Shown: positions 25,183-33,097, counted from the stretch's first letter. The stretch is 33,097 nt of DNA from Flavobacteriales bacterium UBA7430 (GCA_002478765.1 DLQO01000019.1:2944-36040), one strand, 5' to 3'. Numbers and translations: made by a program. The notes: generated by a model not told the origin, from the letters alone.

Positions 25183-26199
25183 ATGAAAAAACTGTTTACG
25201 GTCGATATACACACCCATATTTTACCTCGGGAAATACCAAATTTTAACAAGAAATTTGGATACGGTGAATTTATTCAATTGGAACATCACAAGCCTTGTT
25301 GTGCAAAAATGATGATGAATGACCAATTCTTTAGAGAAATAGAATCTAATTGCTGGGACCCCAAAGCAAGAATTCATGATTGCAATCATCATAACATTGA
25401 TGTTCAGGTTTTATCTACAGTTCCGGTAATGTTTTCCTACTGGACCAAACCAAAAGACGGTCTTGAAATTTCAAAATTCATTAATGATGATTTGATGAAA
25501 GTCGTTGACAAATCGCCCAATAGATTTGTTGGCCTTGGAAACATCCCCATGCAAGACACTAAGTTGGCCATTGCGGAATTAGAACGTTGCAAATCCATAG
25601 GAATGAAAGGTGTTCAAATTGGATCTCATGTTAATGATTTAAACCTCAGTGAAGCATCATTTTTCCCTATTTATGAGGCTTGTGAAGATTTAGATATGGC
25701 TCTTTTTGTGCATCCTTGGTGGTGGATGGCTAAAGAAAAAATGGATAAATACTGGTTGTCCTGGTTGGTTGGGATGCCAATGGAGACTTCACTTGCCATC
25801 TGCTCAATGATTTTTAGTGGCGTATTTCAGAAGTTTCCAAAATTGCGAGTTGCCTTTGCACATGGCGGAGGATCTTTTCCTGCCACGATAGGAAGAATAG
25901 AACACGGTTTTAACGTGAGGCCCGACCTTGTGGCATTAGACAACAATGTAAACCCTAAAGATTATCTTGGGAAATTTTGGCTAGACAGCTTGGTTCATGA
26001 CGACAAAATATTAAAATATATTGTAGATTTAGTGGGAGAAGACAAGGTCGCTCTCGGAACAGATTACCCTTTTCCACTAGGAGAACAAGAACCCGGTAAT
26101 TTGATTCACAATGCACCGTTTACTTCAAGCATAAAAGAAAAACTACTCTCTAGGAATGCCCTAGACTGGCTGAACATGAAAGAATCAGACTTTACATAG
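25183..26199 (+). CDS. ACMS decarboxylase (2-amino-3-carboxymuconate-6-semialdehyde decarboxylase)
   Basis: Zinc amidohydrolase-fold enzyme that removes CO2 from ACMS to give 2-aminomuconate semialdehyde. The 338 residues show metal ligands His10 and His12 (DIHTH), His177 (FVHPWWW), His227 (FAHGGG) and Asp294 (GTDYPFP), matching the Pseudomonas enzyme (9, 11, 177, 228, 294) almost exactly. Arg51 matches a substrate-binding Arg, and the arginine in NVRPDL follows the usual spacing. By taking ACMS away from spontaneous closure to quinolinate, it commits the pathway to catabolism. The cyclase gene starts directly after its stop (TAGATG). Confidence 0.95.
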   Translation: MKKLFTVDIHTHILPREIPNFNKKFGYGEFIQLEHHKPCCAKMMMNDQFFREIESNCWDPKARIHDCNHHNIDVQVLSTVPVMFSYWTKPKDGLEISKFINDDLMKVVDKSPNRFVGLGNIPMQDTKLAIAELERCKSIGMKGVQIGSHVNDLNLSEASFFPIYEACEDLDMALFVHPWWWMAKEKMDKYWLSWLVGMPMETSLAICSMIFSGVFQKFPKLRVAFAHGGGSFPATIGRIEHGFNVRPDLVALDNNVNPKDYLGKFWLDSLVHDDKILKYIVDLVGEDKVALGTDYPFPLGEQEPGNLIHNAPFTSSIKEKLLSRNALDWLNMKESDFT

Positions 26200-27000
26200 A
26201 TGAAAGGAGAGATTATCATTAAAAACAACAAGTATCTCGTTGACTTTTCTGAGGGTAAGGATCTTTCTATTCCGCTCCTATTTAACGGTAAACAACCTAA
26301 TACATATGGAGTAGATCGAGCTACGTCTACACCATACTCAAATGACGAATTTATTGGAGATACCCGCAAAGGAGGCGTATGTAATTTCGAAACATATCAC
26401 ATAACCCCTCATTGCAATGGGACACATACAGAATGTATCGGACACCTAACAAAAGAACGAGTAGCCCTGTTGTCATCTTTAAATGATCTTATGATCCCTG
26501 CTCATTTGATTTCAATAAATGCGCAAAAGACATCCGAAAGATACCTGCCTAAATTGAATGAGGGTGATCTATTGATCACAAAAGAAGAATTGGTAGAAAA
26601 ACTGAAAGATGTACCTGATGAATTTTTGCAAGGATTGATCATAAGAACAGTGCCCAATCTCAAAGAAAAAAAATCACAAGATTACCTTGAAAAAAACACA
26701 CCCTTTTTTTCTATAGATGCTATGGAATACATACACGAGCGCGGAGTAAACCACCTGCTTGTAGATACACCATCCGTTGACCGATTATTGGATGATGGTA
26801 TTTTATCCGCTCACAATGCCTTCTGGAATACTACGTGCAAACAATTCAACCCAAAAACAAAGAACAAAACCATTACGGAAATGATTTTTGTAGACAATCA
26901 AATTCAAGACGGTCATTATTTACTGACCATACAAATCCCTGCTTTTGTTTCTGATGCTGCACCAAGCAGACCAATTCTTTTTGAAATCAATGAACTCTAA
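26200..27000 (+). CDS. Cyclase-family hydrolase, probable kynurenine formamidase
   Basis: Member of the PF04199 cyclase/KynB-like family, 266 residues. The family metal motif is HxGTHxDxPxH; here it reads HCNGTHTECIGH (residues 71-82), with Glu for Asp, Cys-Ile for the x-Pro pair, and the first His one position earlier. The rest, such as IPLLFNG near 24-30 and LLVDTPSVD near 188, fits the fold. N-formylkynurenine must be hydrolysed to kynurenine and no other arylformamidase candidate is in the operon, so this role is strongly suggested by position. It differs enough from classical KynB that activity should not be taken as proven. It touches the decarboxylase gene and overlaps kynU by 11 bases. 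Confidence 0.82.
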   Translation: MKGEIIIKNNKYLVDFSEGKDLSIPLLFNGKQPNTYGVDRATSTPYSNDEFIGDTRKGGVCNFETYHITPHCNGTHTECIGHLTKERVALLSSLNDLMIPAHLISINAQKTSERYLPKLNEGDLLITKEELVEKLKDVPDEFLQGLIIRTVPNLKEKKSQDYLEKNTPFFSIDAMEYIHERGVNHLLVDTPSVDRLLDDGILSAHNAFWNTTCKQFNPKTKNKTITEMIFVDNQIQDGHYLLTIQIPAFVSDAAPSRPILFEINEL

Positions 27001-28240
27001 GTACACAAAAGGGTTTGCAATACAACTCGACCAAGAAGATCCTCTAAATTCCTTTAGAAAGGAATTTCACATCCCTGTAGATGAAAATGGACATGAATTA
27101 ATTTATTTATGTGGAAACTCTTTGGGGCTTCAACCGAAACGCACGAGAGATTACCTAGACCAAGAACTAACCGATTGGGCTGAACTGGGTGTTGAAGGTC
27201 ATTTTAATGCTAAAAATCCTTGGATGCCTTACCACGAGTTCCTCAGCGAGGGCTTCAGTGAAATTGTAGGAGCTAAACCAACGGAAGTCATTGCCATGAA
27301 TTCTCTGACGGTAAACCTTCACTTGATGATGATTTCATTTTATCGACCTACAAGAAAAAAACATAAAATCCTTATTGAGGCAGATGCTTTCCCTTCTGAC
27401 ATATATGCGATAACATCACAAATTAAACACCACGGCTACAAGCCCGAGGATAGTCTTGTGAAAATCAAACCTAGAAAAGGAGAAGATACGCTAAGAACTG
27501 AAGATATTGCCAAAATAATTGCTGAAGATGGAGATGAAATTGCACTACTTATGCTGGGTGGTGTCAACTATTATACGGGACAAGTTTTCGATATGAAAAC
27601 ACTAACAAACTTAGCACATAAAGAACATATTTACGTAGGCTTCGACTTAGCTCATGCCGCAGGTAATGTGAAACTAAAACTTCACAATTGGAACGTTGAC
27701 TTTGCTGTTTGGTGTTCCTATAAGTACCTAAACTCTGGTCCAGGATCGATTGCGGGTGCCTTTATTCATGAAAAACATCACAAAAGTAATTTACCAATGT
27801 TTGCAGGTTGGTGGGGACACAACAAAGAAAATCGATTTCAAATGCCTGATGATTTCGAACCTATACCTACTGCTGAAGGTTGGCAGCTTAGTAATCCATC
27901 CATTTTATCCTTAGCTGCTATACGTGCATCCTTAAGTATTTTTAAGGAAGCAGGTATGGACAGATTAATTGAAAAATCAAAAAATCTAACAAATTACCTC
28001 ATCGAATTGTTAGAAACCATCGATTCCGATAAAATAAAGATCATCACACCCGAAAAGAGAGGTTGTCAAGTTTCCATTCAAGTAACAAAAGGAAACAAAA
28101 TTCTATTTGATGAGCTCACAAAAAAAGGGGTTATTGCAGATTGGCGGGAACCCGATGTCATTCGAATTGCACCCGTTCCGTTATACAACAGTTATTCCGA
28201 TGTGTATAAATTTTACAACCTATTAACCTCCAGCTTATGA
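26990..28240 (+). CDS. kynU: Kynureninase
   Basis: PLP hydrolase that cleaves 3-hydroxykynurenine (or kynurenine) to 3-hydroxyanthranilate (or anthranilate) and alanine. The ATG at 26990 gives 416 residues starting MNSKYTKGFAIQLDQEDPL, which fits the family; a longer frame from 26945 would lie deep in the cyclase gene. Motifs: YLCGNSLGLQP near 39-49, FPSDIYA near 134, Asp219 in GFDLAHAAGN, the PLP Lys245 in CSYKYLNSGPG and WWGHN with the F-x-M-PDDFEP segment. It overlaps the cyclase gene by 11 bases and KMO by 4. With KMO next to it, 3-hydroxykynurenine is the likely substrate. Confidence 0.97.
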   Translation: MNSKYTKGFAIQLDQEDPLNSFRKEFHIPVDENGHELIYLCGNSLGLQPKRTRDYLDQELTDWAELGVEGHFNAKNPWMPYHEFLSEGFSEIVGAKPTEVIAMNSLTVNLHLMMISFYRPTRKKHKILIEADAFPSDIYAITSQIKHHGYKPEDSLVKIKPRKGEDTLRTEDIAKIIAEDGDEIALLMLGGVNYYTGQVFDMKTLTNLAHKEHIYVGFDLAHAAGNVKLKLHNWNVDFAVWCSYKYLNSGPGSIAGAFIHEKHHKSNLPMFAGWWGHNKENRFQMPDDFEPIPTAEGWQLSNPSILSLAAIRASLSIFKEAGMDRLIEKSKNLTNYLIELLETIDSDKIKIITPEKRGCQVSIQVTKGNKILFDELTKKGVIADWREPDVIRIAPVPLYNSYSDVYKFYNLLTSSL

Positions 28241-29571
28241 AAAGAAAAATAACCATCGCCGGGGCTGGATTGGTTGGATCACTGTGCGCACTATATATGC
28301 AAAAAAGAGGTTTCCAAACCTCCATCTACGAAAGAAGAGATGACTTGCGATTGGCTAAAATTACTGCTGGAAAATCTATCAACTTGGCTCTATCAGAAAG
28401 AGGTTGGTCAGCTCTGAAAAAAGTAAGTGCAGCCGAAAATGTGGAAAAGATAGCAATTCCCATGTACAAAAGAATCATGCACGATGTACATGGAGAGTTA
28501 TCTGAACAAGCCTACGGAAACCCCGGTCAAGCAATCTACTCAGTCTCCCGATCAAAACTGAATTTAGTTTTGATGGAAATGGCTGAGAAATTAGGTGTTG
28601 AAATTCATTGCAATCAAAAATGTAAAGACGTTGACTTTGACACTGGAAATGCCACCTTCGAGCACACAAATTCGAAGGAAAAAATCTCCATTAATTCTGA
28701 TTTAATAATAGGTGCTGACGGTGCCTTTTCGGCTGTTCGGAGTCAAATGCTTAAACGAAGTAGGCAGCAATACTCTCAACAATACATCGAGCACGGATAC
28801 AAAGAATTAGTCATTCCAGCCCACACCAATGGAACTCACAAACTGGAGAAAAACGCCTTACATATATGGCCTCGAGGCAACTTTATGCTCATAGCGCTTC
28901 CCAATTTAGACGGCAGTTATACCTGCACTTTATTTGCACCATACGAAGGAGACAATTCCTTTGAAGAGCTCAACACAAACAAAGATGTTCAAGAGTACTT
29001 CGAGAAAACGTTCCCGGACTTAGTTCCTCTCATTCCGGATTTATGCGAACAATTTTTTGCAAACCCAACTTCTTCAATGGCCATCATGCGAACCTTCCCA
29101 TGGCACGTAAAAGATAAAACCGTTTTAATCGGAGATGCAGCCCATGCCACGGTACCTTTTTACGGACAAGGTATGAACGCTGGATTCGAAGATTGTAGAG
29201 TACTGGATGAATTGCTAGACAAACACAACAACAACTTCAAAACTTGTTTTGAAGAATATTCGAGAGTACGTAAACCCAATGGAGACGGAGTCCAAGATCT
29301 TTCCATGCACAACTTCATTGTCATGCGTGACAAAACAGCCCAAGCTGAATTCTTACTACAGAAAAAAATAGAACAGAAATTCACACAACGGTATCCCGAC
29401 AAATGGATCCCGCTCTACTCTATGGTTAGCTTTACAAATATTTCTTACGCTGATGCCTGGGTCATCGGTATGAAACAAGAAAAACTGATGCAAACAATCA
29501 TGAGTAAACCAAACATCGATCAGATTTGGGATTCTGAAGATGTGATGAAAGAAATGTTACGTTTGATCTGA
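28237..29571 (+). CDS. kmo: Kynurenine 3-monooxygenase
   Basis: FAD- and NADPH-dependent hydroxylase that turns kynurenine into 3-hydroxykynurenine. It has 444 residues with the FAD motif AGAGLVGS near 8-15, GKSINLALSERG near 45-56 (a KMO signature), the GADGAFSAVR motif near 159-168 and GDAAHATVPFYGQGMNAGFED near 300-320, all typical of KMO rather than other flavin monooxygenases. The C-terminal part WIPLYSMVSFTNISYADAW corresponds to the membrane or substrate-contact region of the family; no strong transmembrane helix is seen. Its ATG overlaps the kynU stop (ATGA). It ends the operon and converges with the NamZ gene across 60 bases. Confidence 0.97.
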   Translation: MKRKITIAGAGLVGSLCALYMQKRGFQTSIYERRDDLRLAKITAGKSINLALSERGWSALKKVSAAENVEKIAIPMYKRIMHDVHGELSEQAYGNPGQAIYSVSRSKLNLVLMEMAEKLGVEIHCNQKCKDVDFDTGNATFEHTNSKEKISINSDLIIGADGAFSAVRSQMLKRSRQQYSQQYIEHGYKELVIPAHTNGTHKLEKNALHIWPRGNFMLIALPNLDGSYTCTLFAPYEGDNSFEELNTNKDVQEYFEKTFPDLVPLIPDLCEQFFANPTSSMAIMRTFPWHVKDKTVLIGDAAHATVPFYGQGMNAGFEDCRVLDELLDKHNNNFKTCFEEYSRVRKPNGDGVQDLSMHNFIVMRDKTAQAEFLLQKKIEQKFTQRYPDKWIPLYSMVSFTNISYADAWVIGMKQEKLMQTIMSKPNIDQIWDSEDVMKEMLRLI

Positions 29572-29631
29572 AGCCCCCTAGCCTTTGGCAAACACTTGTG
29601 GCTAAAATCCCTTCAACTTGTTGTTGGCAAC

Positions 29632-30783
29632 TTAAGGGTAAATTAAATACTTGGCTCTTTTATTTTTAAAGTGCTCCAATCCAACTTTCCAGCTGTCTTT
29701 GATTTGATTTGATGTCCATCCAGATTCAATCTGGATACGCAACTTGTTTGACCCAGCTAATTTGTCAAAAAAGGAATTAAAAAACGCAACACCTTTGGAA
29801 CTATACTGATGATAACACTCAATCAGAAAATCCAAATGAATTCCATCCTCGGGTTTGAAACTACTAAGATTCCAGCCACAGCATACAGCATTCTCATGTT
29901 TAGGGAATTTCGCCCCATCACGAGATATCGGAGTGAAAACGTATGAACACGAATCTAATTTTGGAGAGCCAATCACCTGAAATTGTTTTAAAGTACCCCT
30001 TCCAACGCTAACATCTGTTCCTTCAAAAAAACACAAAGAAGGGTATAAAGAAACAGATTGAGAGTTGGGTAAGTTTGGCGAGGGTTTTATAGGCAAAGTG
30101 TAAGGCTTGTATCGACTGTAATTCAACATCGGCTGTAACTTCAACATACATTGTAAAGAATCACGTAGCCAAAATTCTCCATTTATCATTTGAGCATACT
30201 CCGCAAGAGTCATCCCGTGAACGATAGGAATCGGATGCATTCCAACAAAGGATTGGTAGGACGTATCTAAAACAGGGCCATCCATATAGTGACCGTTGGG
30301 GTTTGGTCTATCTAGGACCAACAACGGAATGGAATTTTCTGCACATGCTTCCATAACGTAATGTAATGTAGAAATATAAGTGTAAAATCGAGCCCCCACA
30401 TCTTGAATGTCAAAAATTATCAAATCAACACCCTCTAAAAATGCTTTCGTCGGTTTTTTGGTTTTCCCGTAAAGGGATAATATTGGAATTCCTGTTTTTA
30501 GATCTGTTGTATGACCAAACGCCGCACCTGCATCTGCAGCACCTCTGAAACCATGCTCAGGAGCGAATACCTTAGTTATCGCTACAGATCGAGCAAGTAA
30601 AGTGTCCACCAAATGAATATCATCAACCACAGAGGTTTGATTTGCGACAACAGCAATGTTTTTACCTTTCAAAAGAGGTAAATAACTATTTACTTGAGCT
30701 GCTCCAGTAATCATGTTACCGGATGATTGTTGGGCCTGGCAAGAAAATAGCATCACAAGAATGAAGCCCATCAATAACTTCAT
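29632..30783 (-). CDS. namZ: DUF1343 lipoprotein, exo-beta-N-acetylmuramidase NamZ-type (GH171)
   Basis: Family of exo-acting muramidases (YbbC/NamZ) that remove terminal N-acetylmuramic acid from peptidoglycan fragments during recycling; shown for Bacillus and Tannerella members. From the ATG at 30783 the protein has 383 residues with a short lipoprotein signal, MKLLMGFILVMLFSC (Cys15). Family motifs follow: VVANQTSV, FAPEHGFRG, GIPILSLYG, FDIQDVGARFYTYISTL, VLDRPNPNG, HGMTLAEYA, and PSPNLPNSQS with YPSLCFFEGTDVSVGRGT. The frame is open from 30822, but the longer start would hide the signal. It is probably on the periplasmic side of a membrane. No other recycling gene is next to it. Confidence 0.9.
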   Translation of the reverse strand: MKLLMGFILVMLFSCQAQQSSGNMITGAAQVNSYLPLLKGKNIAVVANQTSVVDDIHLVDTLLARSVAITKVFAPEHGFRGAADAGAAFGHTTDLKTGIPILSLYGKTKKPTKAFLEGVDLIIFDIQDVGARFYTYISTLHYVMEACAENSIPLLVLDRPNPNGHYMDGPVLDTSYQSFVGMHPIPIVHGMTLAEYAQMINGEFWLRDSLQCMLKLQPMLNYSRYKPYTLPIKPSPNLPNSQSVSLYPSLCFFEGTDVSVGRGTLKQFQVIGSPKLDSCSYVFTPISRDGAKFPKHENAVCCGWNLSSFKPEDGIHLDFLIECYHQYSSKGVAFFNSFFDKLAGSNKLRIQIESGWTSNQIKDSWKVGLEHFKNKRAKYLIYP

Positions 30784-30788
30784 TTTAG

Positions 30789-30796
30789 TATATTTG
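30789..30796 (+). promoter_or_regulatory. Candidate -7 box of the permease gene
   Basis: TATATTTG matches TAnnTTTG exactly. It lies in the 39-base gap between the divergent namZ and permease genes. The expected transcript start near 30803 would leave a leader of about 20 bases to the TTG at 30823 and almost none to the TTG at 30805. Confidence 0.4.
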
Positions 30797-30822
30797 GAAA
30801 CACATTGATAAAGCATAGCCAC

Positions 30823-32055
30823 TTGAATTTTGAAAAATTTGTAGCGAAACGCCTACACACCGAAAAAAATCTTCAGCATTCCATCTCAAAACCTATTTTG
30901 AAAATGGCCATTGCTGCGGTAAGCTTAAGCATCACAGTTATGATTTTAGCGATTGCTACCGGGAAAGGTTTGCAAGAAAAAATCAGTGCTAAAGTTACCG
31001 GATTTACATCTGATATTCAAGTAACTGTTTTAGACTTAAATCAATCTTTGGAAGTTGCTCCAATTGTCGCTGACAGTGCTCTAATTCATAGACTTCACAA
31101 CATAGATGGTGTGGAGCGCATCCAAACACAAATCACTAAAAATGGTCTCATAAAGACAGATACCGAATTTGAAGGAATCATTGCAAAAGGCGTCAATGAA
31201 AACTTTGATTGGAGTTTCATTCAGAACCATATTATTGACGGAACGCATCCTAAGTATTCTGATTCCAAAAAAAGCAATCAGGTTGTTATCTCAAAGAACT
31301 TAAGTCAGAAACTAAGCCTGGGAGTTAATCAAGAAGCCCTATTTTATTTTCAAGGAAAGAACCACAACCAACCCTTTGTCCGAAAATTCAGTATTGAAGG
31401 TATTTATGAGACAGGTATCGAATTGTTTGATGACTATTATGTCTTTGTTGACCAACAACATTTAAGAAAAATGAATCGTTGGTCTGACAATCAATGCAGC
31501 GCCATAGAACTTAAAATAAAAAAAGGACATGACAGTCAGAACGTTCTCACTGAAGTTGAAAACAACAGTCCGTTCGATACACGCATCATAAGCGCTAGAG
31601 ATAATTATTCGCAAATTTTTGACTGGATCAAACTCTTTGATATGAATATCGCTATCATCTTGCTGATCATGGTCATCGTAGCTTGCATCAACATGATCTG
31701 TTCCCTTCTCATCATCATACTAGAAAGAACAAAAATGATCGGCTTATTGAAAGCACTAGGTGCAACTCAAATATCAATCAAAAAAATATTTCTTTATCAC
31801 GCTTTTTACCTGCTTCGTAAAGGCTTGATCCTTGGAAACACCATTGGGCTCTTTTTAATTGGGATACAGTACTTTTTTGCTCCCATACAACTGGACCCCG
31901 AGCACTATTATGTAAAATCACTTCCCGTCCTCATGTCTCCAGAGAATTGGGCAATGATCAATATCTCCAGCATCATCATATGCATGAGCATGCTCATTAT
32001 CCCATCGATACTTATTGAAAAGGTAAGCCCAATAAAAGCCTTACGATACGAATAA
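30823..32055 (+). CDS. ABC transporter permease of the FtsX/LolC type
   Basis: Inner membrane permease with a MacB/LolC-E layout of 410 residues: an N-terminal transmembrane helix (about 28-46), a large periplasmic domain, then three helices in the FtsX domain (about 265-290, 325-345, 370-395) with ERTKMIGLLKALGA between the first two, ending SPIKALRYE. In Bacteroidota these proteins usually start MNFEYFIAKR; here the matching residues, NFEKFVAKR, follow a TTG at 30823, which is therefore preferred as the start. An upstream TTG at 30805 is also in frame and there is no in-frame ATG nearby. The ATPase partner is not in the window. A role in lipoprotein release is possible but not shown. Confidence 0.85.
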   Translation: MNFEKFVAKRLHTEKNLQHSISKPILKMAIAAVSLSITVMILAIATGKGLQEKISAKVTGFTSDIQVTVLDLNQSLEVAPIVADSALIHRLHNIDGVERIQTQITKNGLIKTDTEFEGIIAKGVNENFDWSFIQNHIIDGTHPKYSDSKKSNQVVISKNLSQKLSLGVNQEALFYFQGKNHNQPFVRKFSIEGIYETGIELFDDYYVFVDQQHLRKMNRWSDNQCSAIELKIKKGHDSQNVLTEVENNSPFDTRIISARDNYSQIFDWIKLFDMNIAIILLIMVIVACINMICSLLIIILERTKMIGLLKALGATQISIKKIFLYHAFYLLRKGLILGNTIGLFLIGIQYFFAPIQLDPEHYYVKSLPVLMSPENWAMINISSIIICMSMLIIPSILIEKVSPIKALRYE

Positions 32056-32090
32056 AAAGGATTCTAAAAACTGAAAAACTTCGCGTTAAA

Positions 32091-32600
32091 TCAAAGAGCT
32101 GATTTTATCTCTTGAGCAATGGTCTCCACAGACTTATCGTCAACACGTATGCAATACTTTGATTTTTGATAACAGTCTGCACGCTCAGAAAGATGTTTTG
32201 AAATAAAGACTTTTAATTCATTTTTATCTTTAAAATTCTTGAGAATAGGTCTTCCTGATTTCGCGGTCCACAAGCGAGATGTTAACGTTTCGATACTGGC
32301 ATCTAAATAAATCGTTTCACCCAATTCAACCATCAACTCAATAGCCTGGTTGTAACAGGGCATACCTCCACCAGTGGATAAAACCACATCGTCATGATCT
32401 ATCAAAAATTCAAGACATTCTTTTTCTTTTTGTCTAAAGACATCTTCACCGTCTTCAGAGAAAATATCAGGAATTGTTTTACAAGCTCTCGCCTCAATCC
32501 ATTCATCGGTATCAATGAATTGATAACCGAGTAGTTCGGCTAACTTACTAGCCACAACACTCTTCCCAGAGCCCATATATCCTACAAGTATAACTTTCAT
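32091..32600 (-). CDS. aroK: Shikimate kinase
   Basis: ATP-dependent phosphorylation of shikimate at the 3-hydroxyl in aromatic amino acid synthesis. It has 169 residues with the P-loop GYMGSGKS (7-14), Asp32 in FIDTDEWIE, Arg56 in FRQKE and the shikimate-binding STGGGMP loop near 75-81, then the lid region with AKSGRPIL and a LSERADCY segment carrying the adenine-side Arg. It overlaps the upstream SDR gene by 4 bases (ATGA). With aroE at 10.8 kb the window has two shikimate-pathway genes in different operons. Confidence 0.96.
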   Translation of the reverse strand: MKVILVGYMGSGKSVVASKLAELLGYQFIDTDEWIEARACKTIPDIFSEDGEDVFRQKEKECLEFLIDHDDVVLSTGGGMPCYNQAIELMVELGETIYLDASIETLTSRLWTAKSGRPILKNFKDKNELKVFISKHLSERADCYQKSKYCIRVDDKSVETIAQEIKSAL

Positions 32601-33097
32601 TTAAAAGGGGCATCAACTTCCTTACGCATGTGGTTGTAGACCAACTTATCAACCCACTTAGGGAAAAACTTATTCAACAAAACGGTTAGCTTGCCATTAA
32701 AGGTCAATGTCAACCGATCTCTTCTCTTTACTACAGCATTAACGATATAAGCGGCAACCTCTTCAGGCTGCATCATTTTTTGCTCATCTCTGGGTGTTTC
32801 TCCCTGAGAGGTTCCATCACCCGTTAAAGCCGTGTTACGTATGTTAGAAGCTGTAAATCCAGGACACGCAATTAAAACATGCAATCCATGACTCAAATTT
32901 TCTAAACGCAAAGACTCCAGAAAGCCATGCATGGCAAACTTTGATGACGAATACCCCGTTCTTCCGGGCAAACCTTTATAGCCCGCAATTGAGGAAACCC
33001 CAACAACGGAACCCTTATTCTCAATAATACTCGCTAAGGCGTAACGGGTACAATATACCGTACCCCAAAAATTAACGTCCATCACTTTTTTAAGCAC
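32597..33097 (-). CDS. Short-chain dehydrogenase/reductase, C-terminal part (cut by window edge)
   Basis: The 5' end lies beyond the right edge; 166 residues remain. The visible part starts at the FWGTVYCTRYA helix and includes the catalytic Ser in GVSSIAG and the canonical YSSSK (Tyr and Lys), then ACPGFTASNIR of the substrate loop. The C-terminal tail (about the last 45 residues, KLTVLLNKFFPKWVDKLVYN) is hydrophobic and basic, typical of membrane-associated SDRs of the DHRS7-like kind. Unlike the SDR in the kynurenine operon, its active site is complete. It is coupled to aroK by a 4-base overlap; its substrate cannot be told. Confidence 0.88.
   Translation of the reverse strand: MLKKVMDVNFWGTVYCTRYALASIIENKGSVVGVSSIAGYKGLPGRTGYSSSKFAMHGFLESLRLENLSHGLHVLIACPGFTASNIRNTALTGDGTSQGETPRDEQKMMQPEEVAAYIVNAVVKRRDRLTLTFNGKLTVLLNKFFPKWVDKLVYNHMRKEVDAPFK

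Noticed and set aside
26945..26989. 15-codon N-terminal extension of kynureninase
   Set aside because: It lies inside the cyclase gene and has no similarity to kynureninase starts; the ATG at 26990 fits the family.
29579..29604. TAGCC-N16-GGCTA as a terminator of the kynurenine operon
   Set aside because: The stem is only 5 bases with a 16-base loop and no U-run. The 60-base gap between kmo and namZ has no convincing terminator.

Overview
The window is a compact, AT-rich chromosomal segment of a Bacteroidota bacterium, most likely a marine member of the Flavobacteriales. This is an inference from four things: gene content (rpsF-rpsR-rplI without a PriB/Ssb gene, a NamZ-type lipoprotein, a SusD-free small beta-barrel protein), short lipoprotein signals, weak ribosome binding sites, and repeated intergenic matches to the Bacteroidota -7 promoter box TAnnTTTG. 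No tRNA, rRNA, insertion sequence, CRISPR array or phage gene was seen. The left edge cuts gyrB and the right edge cuts a short-chain dehydrogenase.

Positions 1-7.1 kb are housekeeping: gyrB (partial), a terminator, the ribosomal operon rpsF-rpsR-rplI, rlmH, nadC, a YihY-family membrane protein, a cysteine desulfurase and a GlmM-type phosphohexomutase. From 7.3 to 11.5 kb lies a tightly packed plus-strand operon: TPR protein, ComA-like phosphosulfolactate synthase, single-domain rhodanese, DUF368 membrane protein and aroE. From 15.5 down to 11.5 kb a minus-strand operon carries an unknown lipoprotein, an initiating sugar-phosphate transferase, a 3-hydroxyacyl-CoA dehydrogenase and an SCO1-type protein. 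From 15.8 to 20.6 kb follow pcm, a small outer-membrane beta-barrel protein, smpB-accC and sucC.

The highlight is 20.9-29.6 kb: nine plus-strand genes with gaps of 0-11 bases or short overlaps, encoding a complete oxidative route from L-tryptophan to 2-aminomuconate and beyond. In gene order they are tryptophan 2,3-dioxygenase, an atypical SDR, an ALDH8A1-type aminomuconic semialdehyde dehydrogenase, a RidA-type deaminase, 3-hydroxyanthranilate dioxygenase, ACMS decarboxylase, a cyclase-type kynurenine formamidase candidate, kynureninase and kynurenine 3-monooxygenase. The decarboxylase and dehydrogenase point to catabolism rather than only NAD synthesis. The SDR lacks the usual Tyr/Lys pair and has no assigned step; it is the best candidate for something undescribed. 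The nadC gene 17 kb upstream could draw on the same intermediate (ACMS).

The right end (29.6-33.1 kb) holds a NamZ-type muramidase lipoprotein, a FtsX/LolC-type permease, aroK and a partial SDR. Several gene starts were moved downstream from the longest open frame, using signal peptides, family starts and promoter positions; each case is explained in its entry.
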